This document shows, one piece after another, positions 37,256-49,793 of a stretch of DNA of 64,000 bases. Source of the DNA: Aphrophora alni (taxonomy: Eukaryota > Arthropoda > Insecta > Hemiptera > Aphrophoridae); NCBI GenBank assembly GCA_963513935.1, contig OY740768.1, positions 61,731,523 through 61,795,522 of the forward strand. The letters are read 5' to 3'. The position numbers were made by a program, and so were the translations under genes. Position 1 is the first letter of the stretch; the number at the start of each line of letters is the position of its first letter. The notes under the pieces were generated by a model, which was not told the DNA's origin, ran no database searches, and worked only from the letters and a program-made list of their open reading frames with translations.

Positions 37256-37375
37256 AGTATGCGTGTGTGTGTGTGATTGTATATACATAAATAAATTAAA
37301 AAAATATATACAATATTATATATTTATAATAATATAATATTATAATTATCTGTTTATCAAACTAAATACGATAAG

Positions 37376-37380
<5 letters not shown>

Positions 37381-37439
<59 letters not shown>
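37381..37439. repeat. (AC)n microsatellite
   Basis: About 30 AC units directly against the 3' end of the LINE fragment (minus strand), so it may be the element's simple-repeat tail. Confidence 0.95.
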
Positions 37440-37440
<1 letters not shown>

Positions 37441-37445
<5 letters not shown>

Positions 37446-38095
37446 CCTGACTTGACAGAGTCCATTCAGGTAAAACCTCGCGACAGATTATGCAGAAGCC
37501 CAGGTTTGGTAGATGTGGCGTGCAAGGTGAAGGGTGGGAGTTTCCTTACAAATACCTTGTTAGTGAATTTATTGGAGGAGCTACAAGATACATCTTCTTC
37601 TGCTGCCTACTCGATACTGAAATAAGAGTGGAAAATTAGACTGCATACAACTGCATCCTGGTGGCAGCAGCTTGGCTCATGCCGCTGCGGTGCACCCTTT
37701 GGTCTGAAACAGAGCTAGAAAGCAAAGAGTTTGAAATTTAGGTATGTAGTAGGCCATGCATGGTTTTATAGGCCCAAATGAGAGATCAAGGTCGGTCGTG
37801 CGAATAAGGACAGCGGCCGTCTGTGTTTGTCAAATGTTGTTTCATATCTACCTAGTGAAGAGATTTGTGTTGAAGTTAGGTGTGCGTGGGCCCCCTTGTA
37901 GAGATTAGCTGATAATCGTTGAATGTGTTGTTTGATAAACGGCACATTTAAGTCTTTATGTAAGGTCCTAACTCTGGTGCATATTGGTGCTTTAGTGATT
38001 ATTCTCAAAACGTTGTTTTGGAATATATGTAGCCTGCGCATGTGTGTGTCCCCAGTGTGTCCCAGAGTATGTGGATCGGCGGCCGTGGTGGTTCA
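37441..38095 (-). mobile_element. 5'-truncated Jockey-type LINE, C-terminus of ORF2 and 3' UTR
   Basis: The minus frame from about 38095 to 37766 encodes PPIHILWDTLGTHMRRLHIF, then QNNVLRIITKAP, LHKDLNVPFIKQHIQRLSAN and HAHLTSTQISSLG. This is the tail that follows the reverse transcriptase domain in Jockey-clade LINEs (family knowledge). About 320 bp of 3' UTR follows to 37441, ending at the (GT)n tract on that strand. 5' truncation is typical of LINE insertion. No endonuclease or RT catalytic region is present. Confidence 0.75.
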
Positions 38096-39029
38096 TCGAT
38101 GCCACGCTAGTTTTCACTAGCGTCGCTCACCGGCAAGGAAGATTGTAAACGTCATACAATTACCACTATCATTCTTATTTGTATCAAGAACTTATACTTA
38201 CTTAGTGATTTAGTGATTAGTGTTATATTTAGCATATATCTTTTTGGTACGTTTTGACATGGGTCATTTAAAAACGTTTCCATCAAAAAAGAAGAAACGA
38301 AGAATTACTACGTGTTTGGAAGCACTGAACAACGAAAGAAAGTAAGTACTAAACTTATATGTATTACCAACCACCTCCTGATCAGATATTATTTAATAAG
38401 TATGAAAAGGATATATTATAAATTAATCTATTTAAAAATGAATTAAACTTAGATACATAATTTCTTTACCTTACTTTTACGCTTGTTTATTATGCGAGAG
38501 TCATTGGTAAAAGGAAAAAATATATCTACCAGGTAGTTCATCTCACTGTTATTTATTAAAAATAAATAACATGTCCATGAAATTTATTAAAATCTACATC
38601 CATTTGCTCAACAATAATCTGTCAGGTTTGTCATTAGGAAAACGATAAGATATATTTCTTTCACTTTTTTTGCACTTGTCTAGTGTGATTTTTACGTCCA
38701 AATACTAAACATGTTATTTTTACATTATACTTGACAAAAACAAACTTAAATTCGTTATTTGAAGAATGCCTTGCCGTAAAAACTTCGAGTTTACGGTATC
38801 ACACCTCCGAAACAGCCAATAAGATTTTAACAAGATACCTATCAAATGAACGAAAATATTGTCAAATTTCATATTAAAGAGTTCCAAATCTTTACATTAC
38901 TTTTTATAACTTATATAACGAAAAAAGTGGAAAATATAGGTGTTATTTTACAATGTTTGAGTAAATCTCAAATTACTAGATTATTACAAAATATCTAGTA
39001 AACGTAACAGCGTCAAATATATGTAAAAG
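38096..39029. other. Intron sequence with a possible short coding exon
   Basis: ATG at about 38260 opens MGHLKTFPSKKKKRRITTCL, then EALNNERK, directly before a gtaagt (38342). It could be a first exon of the element whose nuclease relic lies at 39.03 kb; this is inference. A small hairpin, cgctagttttcactagcg, lies at 38105-38122. The rest is AT-rich. Confidence 0.35.
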
Positions 39030-39465
39030 TGTCTATCATCAGCTAAAGACCTAACGCCAGAGGACACAATCAAGACAAGGAAGTGCACATTCTGGATAGT
39101 TGACAAAAATGGTGAAGTAGGTGATATAAACCGAAACCATAATTTTTATTACCAGATACAGGGACAGCTGAGAATGACTAGGCGCCAATTTTTCTATTTC
39201 ACATTATGGACACCAAAGGGGATAAAAATAGCCAAAGTTGACCGTGACGACGAGTTTTGGAAGGAAAAATGTTTCCCAAATTCGAGCGAAATACAAGTAC
39301 TGCCTTCTTCCAGAAATCATTGACCCGCGACACAACAGGTCCATACCGATCAGAAACCCACTCTACATAGATGAAGCAAAGGCCAAAGCAGATAATGAAA
39401 AGAAAACAAAAGAAGCGGGGAAAAGACTGTGCAAAGCCCACGAGCCAGATGCTGGGTGCTTATAA
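39030..39465 (+). pseudogene. YqaJ/lambda-exonuclease-like nuclease relic
   Basis: A plus frame reads DTIKTRKCTFWIVDKNGEVG, then NHNFYYQIQGQLRMT, FFYFTLWTPKGIKIAKVDRD and EFWKEKMFPKFE, then a frameshift near 39280 moves to CLLPEIIDPRHNRSIPIRNP. The Tyr-Gln-x-Gln-Gly-Gln motif and the WTP-KxxKVxRD stretch are those of the YqaJ-like viral recombinase/exonuclease fold that is carried by some eukaryotic DNA transposons. The upstream active-site part is missing. The fragment is non-functional. Confidence 0.72.
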
Positions 39466-42400
39466 ACTTTGATCGTGTAAATTATTTTCAACGTAAATTT
39501 GTTATGCTCTATATGAGTTGGCCAAGTATTTCGTTGCTGGATTGTTTGTATTTAGTTTTCTTTTGTAATATGCATTGATTAATTTTTTAATTGTCCTCAT
39601 ATTCCATGTAAAATTTATTATGTTTGGTATGTTTTGATATTTATTGTAAATTGTCTGCATTTTGTTATCAATTGTTTACTTTTAGGGTTTTATTTATGGT
39701 AATTATTACTTTATACATTTTCACTGGATTTTTTTTTATAACACCATTTTTTTATGGTATTTGTTTTAATAGTGTTATGACTTTATTGATTTTTGAACCG
39801 TTCATAGTATAACGATCTCAAAGGATCAACAATTGATAAATAATTAATTAATGTCTAGTATAAAATATTAAAATAATAATAATCGATAAAAAGGTTAAAA
39901 TTAATAAATAATTGTAAGAATAAGTAAATTGGGACAAAACACATGTTACCAAGCAAACTATACCGACAATAGCAGCTGCAAAGTTAAGTTGGGGAGATAA
40001 CGGTACTAATTTGAAGAACGTGACAAATACAAGGAAAGAAAACATTCTGTTTTCTTTGAGGGAAGAAAGTTCACCGACATACATAAAAAAAGGCACGGTT
40101 AAAGTAAAAAACATAACGGAGTTTTGCTACTCGAAGCAGCTGCGTATCATAAACAGGGAACCTAGAAAAAATGAGAAAGGAAATACCTAACGGTATCTCC
40201 GAGGGGCGAAGTCAACGTACGTTAAAAAAAATAACGTTTAGAAAGTTTGGATGTCCAATCAGAAGAGACCTGAGTTTCAAAAAATTAGATATAGACCAAT
40301 AGGCGAGAAGGACGCGGAACTTGGAAATCGGGAGAGGCAAGATCCAACGGAAAGAAGAGTCAGTCTAAAACTGGGGGTGAGAGTGTGTAGGTCTTGGCCT
40401 GGAGCTGGGAATCAGAGTAAGGAGGTGTTAAGAGTCTTAAACTGAGAACCTGAGGGTTTAATTCAAAGTCGTCGAATAACTTAAAGGCAGAGTTGCCTCA
40501 AAATTTAGTAGATTTTGTTTTTGTAATAATAATTAAAGTCAAGGAGTATTAAAGTTGTAAAGGAAGAGGAGAGAATCATCGCGTCGAATTATGAGTTAAA
40601 TTGAGAACGAGTTAAGAGACCAAGCAGCGTTTAGCAGAAATAATACAAGGGATTCACCATTCGTCAAGGAACCAGGATTGCAGCATCCGACCTCCCAGGA
40701 TAAGGATATACATGTGTTTAGTGCGTCGTTAGTGAAGAAAGAGAAATTAAATAAATAAAAAGCAGTGGGTGATTGTGTTTGTGTACAAGTGCCAAAAGGG
40801 GACGAGGCGTAACTATTGATAAGTACCAAAATTTATAATTAATAATCATTTAGAATCTAGTATTTCACTTTGATGAGTCATAAAAGTTCCCATGCCCGAG
40901 ATTAAGAGTGAAGTTTTTTATAAATTAAATTAAGAGAAAGTAATTGAGCTAGCCGGCAAAATAAAAGTAATTTGAGAATAATATAATTAAATTTAAGAAA
41001 ATTGTTTTGTAATAGATTTGCTATAAATTAATAAGAACATTAAGACAAAATCTGTAGAGACATTCGTAGAGTTTTTATGTAAATTGAATAATAAATTAAG
41101 ATTTTAAAACGGTCAACAATTAAATATTGTGTATTAGCATAAATTAGTTTTTTAAACAATGAAAGTGTGAAAGAATGAGTAGTCTTAAGATTGATATGAA
41201 TATTTAATTGAATGTGACTCTTGTTACATAAATAACCAGATGAGAATAAATCCAGAAGATGGTTAAAAAGTAGAAGTTGTTTGTGGAATTAATTTAATTC
41301 AACCATCCTAGTTTTGGTAAGATTTCGATAGAAATCAAATAAAATTAATTGTCAGAAATAGATTAGCGCAAAATAAGTGTGGCTAATAATGATTAAGTTT
41401 AAAAGTAAATTCATAAATGCAAATTAATTCAAAACAAATTAATGCAATTCAAATTAAAGTAAAATTAAATAAACGGTAAAATAATTAAATAAAGGTAACG
41501 TAGGTTAAGTTACAATAGGTTTAGATCTGCGTTGTTTTTTCCGATGTAATATCAATGTAAACTTTACGTTTTTCTTTGTTATCTCCGTTGGTTTTGTTAC
41601 TAGATTATAACATTATATTGCATTCGTTGTAATCTATTTTGAAGTTGTTTACCATTATGACCATTTTAATATTTATACTATTGTTTTACTTTTGTTAATT
41701 AACTACTGTCATGTATTATTTAATTTTGTACTTTTATAATCGATGTGTAGGTCTACTTATGGTTTTTGTCATTTATCTTTATATTAGTAAATAAAGAAAA
41801 CATTAAAAAAATGGTTTTGTTATTTTTTTACTTTTTATATTTTGATATGTTTTATGTAAAATGTATTTAAATAATGTCAACGAATAAAGGTTTATTATAT
41901 TGCAAAGAAATATTGGGAAGTTAGTCATGAAGAGCCGCGTTGTAGTCGATGTGCTAGTAAGGTGGTTACAGCCTATCTTGAGTCTGGAATAGATAGGATG
42001 CCAAAACACAAACAATGTGGAAACCATTGGACCGTGCTAATAGTCAACCTCTTCGGTCTATTATGTCTGCTCAGAGTTAGGGACACGGCCGGCGCAGTGA
42101 GGTGGCCCAGTGAGTGAGTCATACACTCCTGTTATACAAACAGAAAACAGGAGGGTATTGGTTCTCAATTATTCAACATCACAATGTCAGGTGTCGTAGG
42201 CTGTTTGATGATATTTAATGATAAACTATCTTAAAATCTAACCCTCAAAATAATATATTTACCTATTGTATAATTAAAATAAATTTCAAACAAGCGTGGA
42301 AAATTTTGCAATGATATAAATGATTGTAATAAATAACTATTTCAAATCTTATTAAATGTTATTCGATGAATGCCTACAAATTTCCCCATTTTTCTCATAT

Positions 42401-42776
42401 GGACTAATATGATTTCTGGTGTAATCTCTGGTCTTGTAAGAGTTACGACGGTAATTAATTAAATTTTAACAGTGAGTTGTTAAAATTTACTACAGTTCTC
42501 CCAATTTTTACAAGGTCACTATTTTTACTCTAATAGCAACGCAATTAGAAATTTATATTATTGTTACATATTTTTACAGAATATGTTTCTATTTATAATC
42601 TTATATTCTAATATTCTAAGAATAGATTCTATTTAAATCTATGAATGCCAATCAATATAACTTAATCGATTCTTAAAAATAGTGATTTGGGAATTTTTTG
42701 GAGGCCCCTATACCCACGCGGGTTAAAATATAAGAATGATTGTACCGTACTACAGTATTGGTTACCGACTGCCGAT
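39466..42776. other. Intron sequence, no gene supported
   Basis: A slightly more purine-rich segment at 40120-40860 and a GC-richer patch at 41930-42220 may be remnants of unidentified repeats. No domain was recognised in any frame. (Intron 1 of serine protease gene 2 covers 37165-49793.). Confidence 0.5.
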
Positions 42777-43880
42777 TAGGAATGACAAACAAATATCGAT
42801 GTTTGTGAAACATCGATGTTTTACAAAAAACATCGATGGTTTGACATCGATTGTTTTATACCGATGTTTTTGAAACATCAATGTTTTCTTCCGATATATC
42901 GATGTGTTAAAGAAAGGCGTCACTGAGCTTTCTGAATCACATTACTTAGCAGCTGTTATCAGTAACATAAACAATTACAGCCTTGGGTCCTAGACTATAA
43001 GTTATTTCTAACTATCTCTCGTATCTTATCAGTAAATATCCTTTTGTTTACTTTTCTCCGCCCAACTGAATTGAAGCGCCCTGATTTCAGTTTGACTGAA
43101 AGAAACATTACTATATTTATAAATTTTTTTAGTGTATAATTTTTATCTAATAATTTCTTATAGTTAATTTTATCATAATTAAAACCTACAAATGGCTCCA
43201 AAGAGTGACTTGTGGAGGCACTTTACAAAAGTTAGTAAAATAGAAGCTAAATGTAATACTTATGGAAAAGTTATCAAAACTTCAGGTAACACCTCAAATA
43301 TGAAGTGTCACCTAAAACTGCATAAATTTAAAGACGAAGTCGGGTGTAAATCGTTTGTTATGATAGATGCGGCAACAAAGTCATCACCATCACAGCAATC
43401 CATTCATCTTCTTTGGACTTAGGAGTGTCAACCGAATGACAGAAATAACCAGTTGCGATAACAAATAGACCAACAGCTACGCATACGCAGACATCTATTC
43501 AGCACTCATTTGGAGAAATGAAAAGTTAATGACCAATTTAATTAATATATTTTCTTTTGAAGTGTCTGTAATTTATTTAGAAATTTCGAAATCTTATTAT
43601 CTTTTTGGATATTATATATATTAGTATTTTTCCATTTTGTTTTAACCATTAGTTCACAGTATTTTGTTTTAATTAAGGCTTTTGTTCTGTAATCATTTTG
43701 TCGTTTCATGATTATATTTTAAATTGTAATTATTTGTGTAATAATTTTAAATTTAAAAAACCTAGGAATGTTTGAAAAACATCGATGTTTTCATCCTGAT
43801 GTTTTAACGCTATCAATGTATTATAAACGATACATCAATATATCGAAACATCGTAGTTTTCATTAATTTTGCCATAACTA
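42777..43880 (+). mobile_element. Non-autonomous hAT transposon with 8-bp target duplication
   Basis: CTGCCGAT occurs at 42769-42776 and again at 43881-43888, the 8-bp duplication expected for hAT. Between them the ends are related inverted repeats: TAGGAATGACAAAC at the left and, read from the right end, TAGTTATGGCAAAA. Both subterminal regions are packed with copies of AACATCGATGTTT-like palindromes, the likely transposase-binding sites. The 1.1 kb interior keeps only a BED zinc-finger reading frame; the catalytic domain is absent. Confidence 0.88.
43192..43422 (+). pseudogene. hAT transposase N-terminal BED zinc finger, truncated
   Basis: The 76-codon frame starts MAPKSDLWRHFTKVSKIEAK and includes CNTYGKV, GNTSNMKCHLKLHKF. 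It matches the BED finger layout (W, F, C-x2-C, H-x4-H) except that the second cysteine of the C-x2-C pair is Tyr, so zinc binding is probably lost. The frame ends soon after the finger. In full hAT transposases this finger binds the element ends. Confidence 0.8.
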
Positions 43881-43888
43881 CTGCCGAT

Positions 43889-44080
43889 AGTGCATGATGT
43901 TCTCCTATTCGCTAGATGGTTTCTAGTCCTACTAGTGGCCGCGGCGATAGTGGCGCTACCGCATTCTTGCATTTGAAGGTGCTGTGAAACAGCGATATTT
44001 TTGTTGACTCCGGCCCCCTCTTATATGTACTTCATGCAACTTTGAAGTGTCAGAAAGAAATTTTCCTGCTATGAATAAAA
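43889..44080. other. Spacer with possible MULE upstream coding remnant
   Basis: GC-richer than its surroundings; may be the eroded upstream part of the Mutator-like fragment that follows. Nothing firmer can be said. Confidence 0.35.
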
Positions 44081-44084
44081 AAAG

Positions 44085-44210
44085 CTTCCATCAATGTGCG
44101 TTTGGCCTATGCCTTCCGATGTATCAGTAAAGGTGAAGTTAGCGCACATAACTTTTGCGGCATGATGAATTTGAGACGCATGAGAAGCGGACAAAATATT
44201 AGTTGGAACT
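44085..44210 (+). pseudogene. Mutator-like transposase N-terminal fragment
   Basis: The frame at 44096 gives MRLAYAFRCISKGEVSAHNF and CGMMNLRRM. An NxRLxYAxR-IGKG-like start followed by FCGMMNLP-like sequence is the entry to the Mutator-like transposase domain (family recollection). Only about 40 residues survive. It is from a region of the domain not seen in the larger relic at 22.7-24.3 kb. Confidence 0.5.
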
Positions 44211-44324
44211 GGCCTGATAACGAGTGTAATCGGGTAACTCTTCTATTACTGATCGCTTTTATGAAAGCCTTAACTTGAGCCTTAACAATGGCTATGAAAG
44301 CGATTGACTGGTAGAATTACGCAG

Positions 44325-44880
44325 TGAAATTGAGATCAACTTATTTCAGATGTATTTAAATGAGTTATGTCCTTCTCGCGAGACCATTAAAAAACGAATC
44401 TGCTACCGTAAACCTCGATAGTATCAGAAAGTATACGTTGTATATGTTATAAAAGCGTACTGATAATGTAGAATACTATGACATTTTCGAAAAGTTTACA
44501 CCACCAATTGAACCGATTAAATAATTTGATTTGGACGTCAATGTTCACTATAATTACAAGCGACATCATTGTGACAACTCAGTCGTCTCATCAATTTTGC
44601 GAATTAAGTTTTTGCCATGAGTCTTGATTTAAACGGCAACAGTTCTACATTTTCTTCTGATTTCTTTTAACTGATTGATCTAACCGACGGAGATTGAAAA
44701 GTCTTCCTTATCGAATTTTATATGTTCAACTCCATTCCCAATAAAGAAGATGGAATTATTACTAAATTATATCTCCGTAAAGATCAAAACCGCGATTTTG
44801 AAGTAACTTTAATTAACATACAGGTTGATACAAATCGAAGATAGCGAAAAGTATTATAATGAAATCAATAAGCTTTCCAG
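44325..44880 (+). pseudogene. Polinton/Maverick-like relic: adenain-type protease end plus start of structural gene
   Basis: Plus-strand frames parallel the better preserved minus-strand copy at 62.5-63.3 kb. Protease part: RPLKNESATVNLDSI (44370-44420), TDNVEYYDIFEKFTPPIEP, then LDVNVHYNYKRHHCDNSVV (44540-44583). The C-terminal segment that should carry the catalytic Cys reads SSILRIKFLP, so that Cys is gone. The structural gene starts ATGAGT at 44616 (MSLDLNGNSSTFSSDFFQL, then FYMFNSIPN) and overlaps the protease stop as ATGA, as in the other copy. Several stops and frameshifts; dead. Confidence 0.78.
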
Positions 44881-47844
44881 TAATGGTCTAATATTTTAAA
44901 AATAATATAGAAATAGATACATTTGTAGGACACATGTTAAACTTTTTGTGATCACCGACAAAGGTAAAGCGTTAGGGAAAATGTTATAAATCAGTCAGAA
45001 CACCATTCACAACTTTAAAGTGGGAAAAAAAGAGAAAAGCACTTAAATTAGACCCAGAATCATTGTAGGCAATTAAGTCATAAATAACTATAATATTAGA
45101 AACTTAAGGACAATCACACACAAAACTCATAAAATGTAACGTGACAACAGTTTTCTAAACGGTAACAATTTTGAAACATTAAAATTTGATTGGCTGACAA
45201 AAATTAGCTGCTTACGTTCATTGGTTAAAGTAAATTAAGAGAGAGGGAATAAGTATTTTTTAGCATCGACAAAGTAAAAATTATAGAGAGTCTTGGAGAA
45301 GAACTCACAGCATAGGGGTCGGCGAAGTAAAGCCAAAAGTATTCCTAAAGTAGAAATTAGTATTTCCTATAAGTTATAATTCCAGTTATAGTAATAGTAA
45401 AGTAATAATTTTTTTAACACGTATGTTTTAACCGTGTTTGTTTTTACAAAGTAAAAGTATTTAACACCTTAGTGATCTTCGTTGAAGTACTAAAGAGGTA
45501 CATCTACAAAATGTTGAGTGCATCTTCATGGTAATTTGAAGTGAATCATTTATTGATAAATCACATAGTACAGTGTAGTGTTTGGTGAACATCATTAAGA
45601 AGTAATAAAGTGAAAGTTCTTCACTCAACTATCAGCACTGGATTAATTACATAGGAATAGAACAAAAGTGGATTTGGTATTGTACTAATTATAGACTTTA
45701 ATTGGAAACTAAATTGTTAAAATGGCAATTCTCTGTATTATTAAAATTTCACTCACTTTATTAATTGTTCATTAAAGAGCTCCTCCTGAGCAAATAGTGT
45801 AAAATAAAAAACAAAAGTAATTGGAAAATAAATTCAAATAAAATTAGATATTTCAGAGCTAATGTTAAAGAGTATATTTGGACTTCATCATTAATAACTT
45901 TCCTTGTGTGTTGACAATCCAAGGTATAATAATTATTTCATAAATTTGATTTATATAATATTTCTGAAATTATAATAAAATAATTATCGTTAGAGTATAT
46001 TGAATCGAAACTTCTGACCATAATGTTTTCACTAAAAGCAAAAAATAACCGAAGTGTAGCGTTTGTGGTTTCTGGTGCAGTCCTAACATGGGAGAGATAA
46101 GGAAATCAATAATGTGCATATAGTAATGATATTATTATACGATGTGTTGAATACGTATGCATGTATAGTGACGTTACTACATGATGTTATAATTACGTTA
46201 AAGTATCAAATGACGTATCGAATGGGATAAGCGTTTAATATCAGTACTATATTATTCTAAATATATTGAGGTCATTATTATATGTAATCATGTTGAATGT
46301 TACTATATGATGTCATAATTACGTAGCGAATAAGCGCAAGCATTCGTAGTACTGTGTAAATCATCGCTTAAAATAGTGTCGTTAATATTACTGTCTCTTT
46401 AACATTTCTGTTTATAATAAAATATATAATGTTGTCTCATCGATCTGTATCAGGGACTGATTATTACCATTTTATAAATTTAGATATACTGTATTATCAA
46501 AGCTCACTCATTCATACATTCTTCGTAGAACGTTCAAATATTTATATTTTAGCAATTACAGAGGTTTATACATCTAATTTAACTATATAGTTGTAAGCAG
46601 CAAGTTAGCACCAATCACAGTACTAATAGAACTTATGTTTGAGTATTTATGCTTCTTTTAATAAATTTTTATTTATTGAATTAATATAAAAAACTTTTGA
46701 AATGTATTTATACAATTTAAATCAGTCTTCGTCAAATGTAAGAGTTTAAATTAAAAATAAATCGTTGTTGTTTTCTTTCGATTAACAATTTTATTTTCAA
46801 GATATCTTTGGTGGGAAACGTTGCCAATATTGGTTTATTTTTGGCATCCAGTTGATTACATTGTCTGTGACCTCCAGACAAATATCTACTTTGTTGTCCT
46901 CTATGATTTCTGTCTCGCAGTAAATATTTTGGTATGAAATTAGGTCGATATATCATAAGCATTTAAAATTAGACTCATTGTTACAGTTATTGTCTAAACC
47001 TAACATTGCAGAGCTAAAAACGAACATATATTTTATCTTATGTACAATAGTTGTGTATCCTAAATTGTATTCCGTAGGTACAGAGTGTAATTTGTAAATT
47101 TTAAAATAAATTTTATCAACAATAACTAAATTTAGAAAATATATAATGATTTTTCATTTAAATTTACAATTGAGCTCTTGCTTTCGAATTCCCACATGGT
47201 CTTTAGTTATGTACTCTAGTTATCTTAAACCGTAAAACTCACAGTACATTATCCCACTGTGCAATTCTTTGGTCGAGATAACTCAAGGATGAAGTAAACC
47301 TATTTTACAAAATGTTAGTGAGTTTTCTAAGTCAATCATTGACTCAAAATATTAGAAAATCTTTCTATTTATAGAAAGTAGTTTATTCCATTGATCACAA
47401 AACTTATTTATTTTTTTAGATAATTGCAATTAGTTTCTACAATTGTTGAATTTTTTGTTATATATACTGCGAATTGTATAGTGGGATTATAATTGATTCT
47501 TAATGCTAATCATCTTTATTTTATTACAGATCCTACTCCATCTACGATAACTCTCTGTATTCTTACACTATTATTATTTCTTTCAAATAATATGACTTCT
47601 AATTTTGCATTAACGGGTCTTTTCTATTATACGACCGCATGGCTCAAATTATTTTCTATACCGTACTAACAGAATGATAATAAAGTTGGTTTTCTCGTAA
47701 CAATTGATGAAATCATCTATAAAATAAATGGTTTCATTGTTTTTCACAAAACACACAAATATACAAAATAGAAAACACACTAACACAAACTAATTACATG
47801 TGAACGTTTTTATGACTTTTACACTTCTGGTTAGGACTGGGTTA
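44881..47844. other. Intron sequence, mostly featureless
   Basis: A diverged direct duplication of about 125 bp is centred at 46170-46330 (gttactacatgatgttataattacgt and its variant). A 76-codon minus frame at 46732-46962 has no domain I recognise. No gene supported. Confidence 0.5.
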
Positions 47845-48600
47845 GGTTAGTTTCTACACTTCTGGTGGCCCAAATACTACAATAGCTTTGATAATTTGAT
47901 CGAACAGATCAGTTTCTTGATGGCATTTCCGCCATAGAAATTCACATAAATAAGAGTCAAGCATGTCCCTGCTTGTGCCACACTCTTTACTATTTCGTCT
48001 TTTTGCCGACGCACGCAAAGATTCTATTCGTTGAGTATAAACTCCAGATATGGGGTCGACGAAATTCCCGGAATGGTTAGCTGTAAGATGCGTGAAGTTC
48101 ATGTTAGGTATATTTGTTATGCCACTGTAAGATTTCCACATATCTGACATAATCGTGGTTCCAGGATCAATACACTCTGCTATAGTAGAAAGCAGCATTT
48201 CAGCTGTTCTGTTTGGCACAGCATACAAGAAGCACTTCTAATCCTCCCTACATATCCCCCCCAAACACCCATTGTTGAGGATACTCTCGGCCAACGTGAT
48301 TTTTTCTTTTCGAAAAATACTACTCGTCCATTCCAATGGTTTTATTCATTCCGCCAATTTTCGTTGTATTGTTAAGAATGGAATGTGCACAAACTTCTCT
48401 TAAATAATTTTTCCAGTCTCTTATCGATCCTGCACTCATACCTAATTCTTCGGCACAAAACTTAGTGGTAGTGTATTCTTTCGTAAATGAAAAAAATAAC
48501 TGTTTCAATAGGAAGTTTACTGTCTTCCAGCCAAGTACCTTTCCTAACGCCAAATGCAACGCGATAGTCTTTTTTGTGACACCGCCACCGATCATGAGAA
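47845..48600 (-). pseudogene. Merlin (IS1016/ISXO2-like) DDE transposase relic
   Basis: Minus strand: 48595-48320 encodes TKEYTTTKFCAEELGMSAGS, DWKNYLREVC and KIGGMNKTIGMDE, where a TAG replaces the residue after the first catalytic Asp-Glu region. KRKNHVGREYPQQWVFGG follows, then a G7 run with a one-base frameshift (48257-48263) and a second TAG near 48237. From 48228 to 47854: VPNRTAEMLLSTIAECIDPG, TIMSDMWKSYSGI (second catalytic Asp), LTANHSGNFVDP and LCEFLWRKC. Merlin elements are the eukaryotic relatives of bacterial IS1016. Terminal repeats were not delimited. Confidence 0.82.
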
Positions 48601-49793
48601 TCAGTCAAACTTAACGAAGCTTTAATTTTTTATAAGTTCTTTCAAATCCGATTTTAAAATATTAAATACCAAATGTAGCCAAAGCAAGGTTTTCTTACAT
48701 GTCGGTAATGATGACCGCAACTATTGTCGAATATTACAAATTGACGTCGGGTAGATTTAGATATACAAGGGCATTAAATGAGCTTCGTAGAACGCTTACA
48801 ATAAATAATAGCCTCTCTGTAAAAACCTATACCACTACAACTACATGTGAGAGTAAGCTATGTAAAATTTGCTACCAATCGTAAATAAAAGTCACTTTGT
48901 TACCTTGTGGCCATTTAATAGCCAGTACCGCTTGTTCACCCTAATTAAAGATTTGTGGTGTGTGTAGACAAAAGATAGATGCCACTGTACGCGTATTCAT
49001 TTCATAATGGAAAACTTTACACAAGTTTTACAATTTTTAAAAACTATTTTTAAATATACCTTCAACTAAACCTAGAACGTTGACGGCGTTTGGGGACTTT
49101 TCAAACCAATGCTGGGTTGAATCTTGTTGTTTCCTTTAAGCGACACACGGGACGAAAATAAATGATAATAGATAAATGACAATAAACAGAAAGAATCACT
49201 TATGGCCATTGGTAGAAGAAGGATTGCTGGCCCTAAGAGGATTAGTAGAGGCTGACTCCATCAAGGAAAAATTACATATTAAATGTAAGACGTCAGTGGT
49301 GATATGATCAGACACAGCGAGAGGACAAATGTATGGAATCTGAAGGAATAACATTATGAGGTAATGCTACTAAACACAATCAAATCATAAACACTGCTTC
49401 TCGGAAAGGTTGTTGACCTACAAATCAAAGCGAACTACCGTTATTATCCATTCATAAAACGGTAAAGTAACTACCGAATGCGGAAACAACCTTGTTTACT
49501 ACGTCTGGTATTAGGAAATGACCTCGTATGGTATGTCTGGAAATTATGTCCGAAATGCGGAAATCAGAAGTATGACTCATGTGTCTGGTATACATGGAAT
49601 GTCTGGAATGTGAAAGTATGAAGGATTGGTATTACTTATCTAATAACGTGGTTTCTATTAAATTCCAAATATATGAGGAATAAAACACTTAAACCAGATT
49701 CGTTATTGTTTGATTTTGGTTTGTATTACTGTACTACAGTTTTGTGATTATACATATTTTAAATGGCTTAAATACATTAATTTTCAATTTCAG
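48601..49793. other. End of intron 1 of serine protease gene 2
   Basis: No gene. Contains short repeats of atggaatgtctgg/gtctggta type at 49500-49620. The final 40 bp match the equivalent end of gene 1 intron 1 and finish in a good acceptor (tttcaatttcag). Confidence 0.6.
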
